15,176 bases of DNA from CAVLCC01 sp963624975. Lineage in GTDB: Bacteria > Actinomycetota > Coriobacteriia > Coriobacteriales > CADBOM01. The position numbers and the translations under genes were made by a program. The DNA lies in contig CAVFRF010000076.1 of assembly GCA_963624975.1 (NCBI GenBank), positions 1 to 15,176 on the forward strand, in the 5' to 3' direction. Below the pieces are notes generated by a model. The model did no database searches. It was not told the origin of the DNA and saw nothing but the letters and a program-made list of their open reading frames with translations. Below, piece after piece: positions 15,149 through 15,176 of the stretch. Each line of letters begins with the position of its first letter. Within the stretch, counting starts at the first letter, position 1.

Positions 15149-15176
15149 TGTCCGTTCCTAGGCAGGTGTCCGTTCC
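15141..15176. repeat. 18-bp tandem repeat, at least two units, truncated by the window edge
   Basis: TGGGCAGGTGTCCGTTCC (15141-15158) and TAGGCAGGTGTCCGTTCC (15159-15176) differ at one base. The unit length is a multiple of three. On the minus strand one frame reads NGHLPR repeats and stays open from the edge to a TGA at 15052-15054, so the array could be the 3' end of an unseen gene or simply an intergenic repeat. Confidence 0.75.

Larger units (their letters stand above)
14592..15176. other. gene-free right end of the window with leader structures and repeats
   Basis: No convincing gene on either strand in 585 bases; the short open frames here have Arg/Pro/Cys-rich translations and no ribosome sites. 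It holds the candidate glpX promoter and a structured leader, a 12-bp palindrome GGCTGCGCAGCC (14955-14966), a pair of diverged direct repeats and an 18-bp tandem repeat at the edge. Confidence 0.6.

Noticed and set aside
15141..15176. CRISPR array start
   Set aside because: The 18-bp units are directly adjacent with no spacers and there are no cas genes.

Overview
The window is GC-rich actinobacterial-type DNA in which every recognisable gene lies on the minus strand, so transcription runs from high to low coordinates. CWB2 cell-wall-binding repeats, large threonine/serine-rich surface proteins with cadherin-like sandwiches, a Firmicutes-like membrane transglutaminase and a class II fructose bisphosphatase together suggest a Gram-positive gut-type actinobacterium, most likely of the class Coriobacteriia. 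That assignment is an inference from protein style, not from a marker gene.

Layout in transcription order: (1) 15176-14592, a gene-free right end with 18-bp tandem repeats that run off the window, a pair of diverged direct repeats, and a candidate promoter and structured leader for the next gene; (2) glpX (14591-13635), closed by a 19-bp hairpin terminator; (3) a 548-bp spacer (13634-13087) holding a perfect TATAAT box about 36 bp upstream of a textbook rho-independent terminator, which implies a small RNA or an attenuated leader; (4) a secreted CWB2 surface protein (13086-11140) with a DUF4430-like N-terminal part; (5) a membrane-anchored DUF4430 protein (10913-9039); (6) a secreted alpha/alpha-barrel (prenyltransferase-repeat) protein with a C-terminal membrane anchor (8875-7607); (7) a tight MoxR / DUF58 / membrane transglutaminase trio (7529-2940) with junctions of 6 and 0 bases; (8) the first 923 codons of a very large surface protein with cadherin-like sandwiches (2770 to beyond position 1).

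Items 5 to 8 look like one cell-surface locus. An alpha/alpha barrel plus a DUF4430 domain is the domain composition of animal transcobalamin and intrinsic factor; here the two halves are separate neighbouring membrane-anchored proteins, so a two-subunit ligand-capture device at the cell surface is a reasonable hypothesis. The cytoplasmic MoxR ATPase, the membrane DUF58 protein and the transglutaminase form a known association that probably serves assembly or maturation of surface proteins. The transglutaminase carries serine where the catalytic cysteine is expected (His and Asp kept), so it may not be an ordinary transglutaminase.

Strong stem-loops lie just upstream of the ribosome binding sites of the DUF4430, barrel and large surface-protein genes, suggesting control of the cistrons after transcription. 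No mobile element, CRISPR array, tRNA or rRNA was seen.
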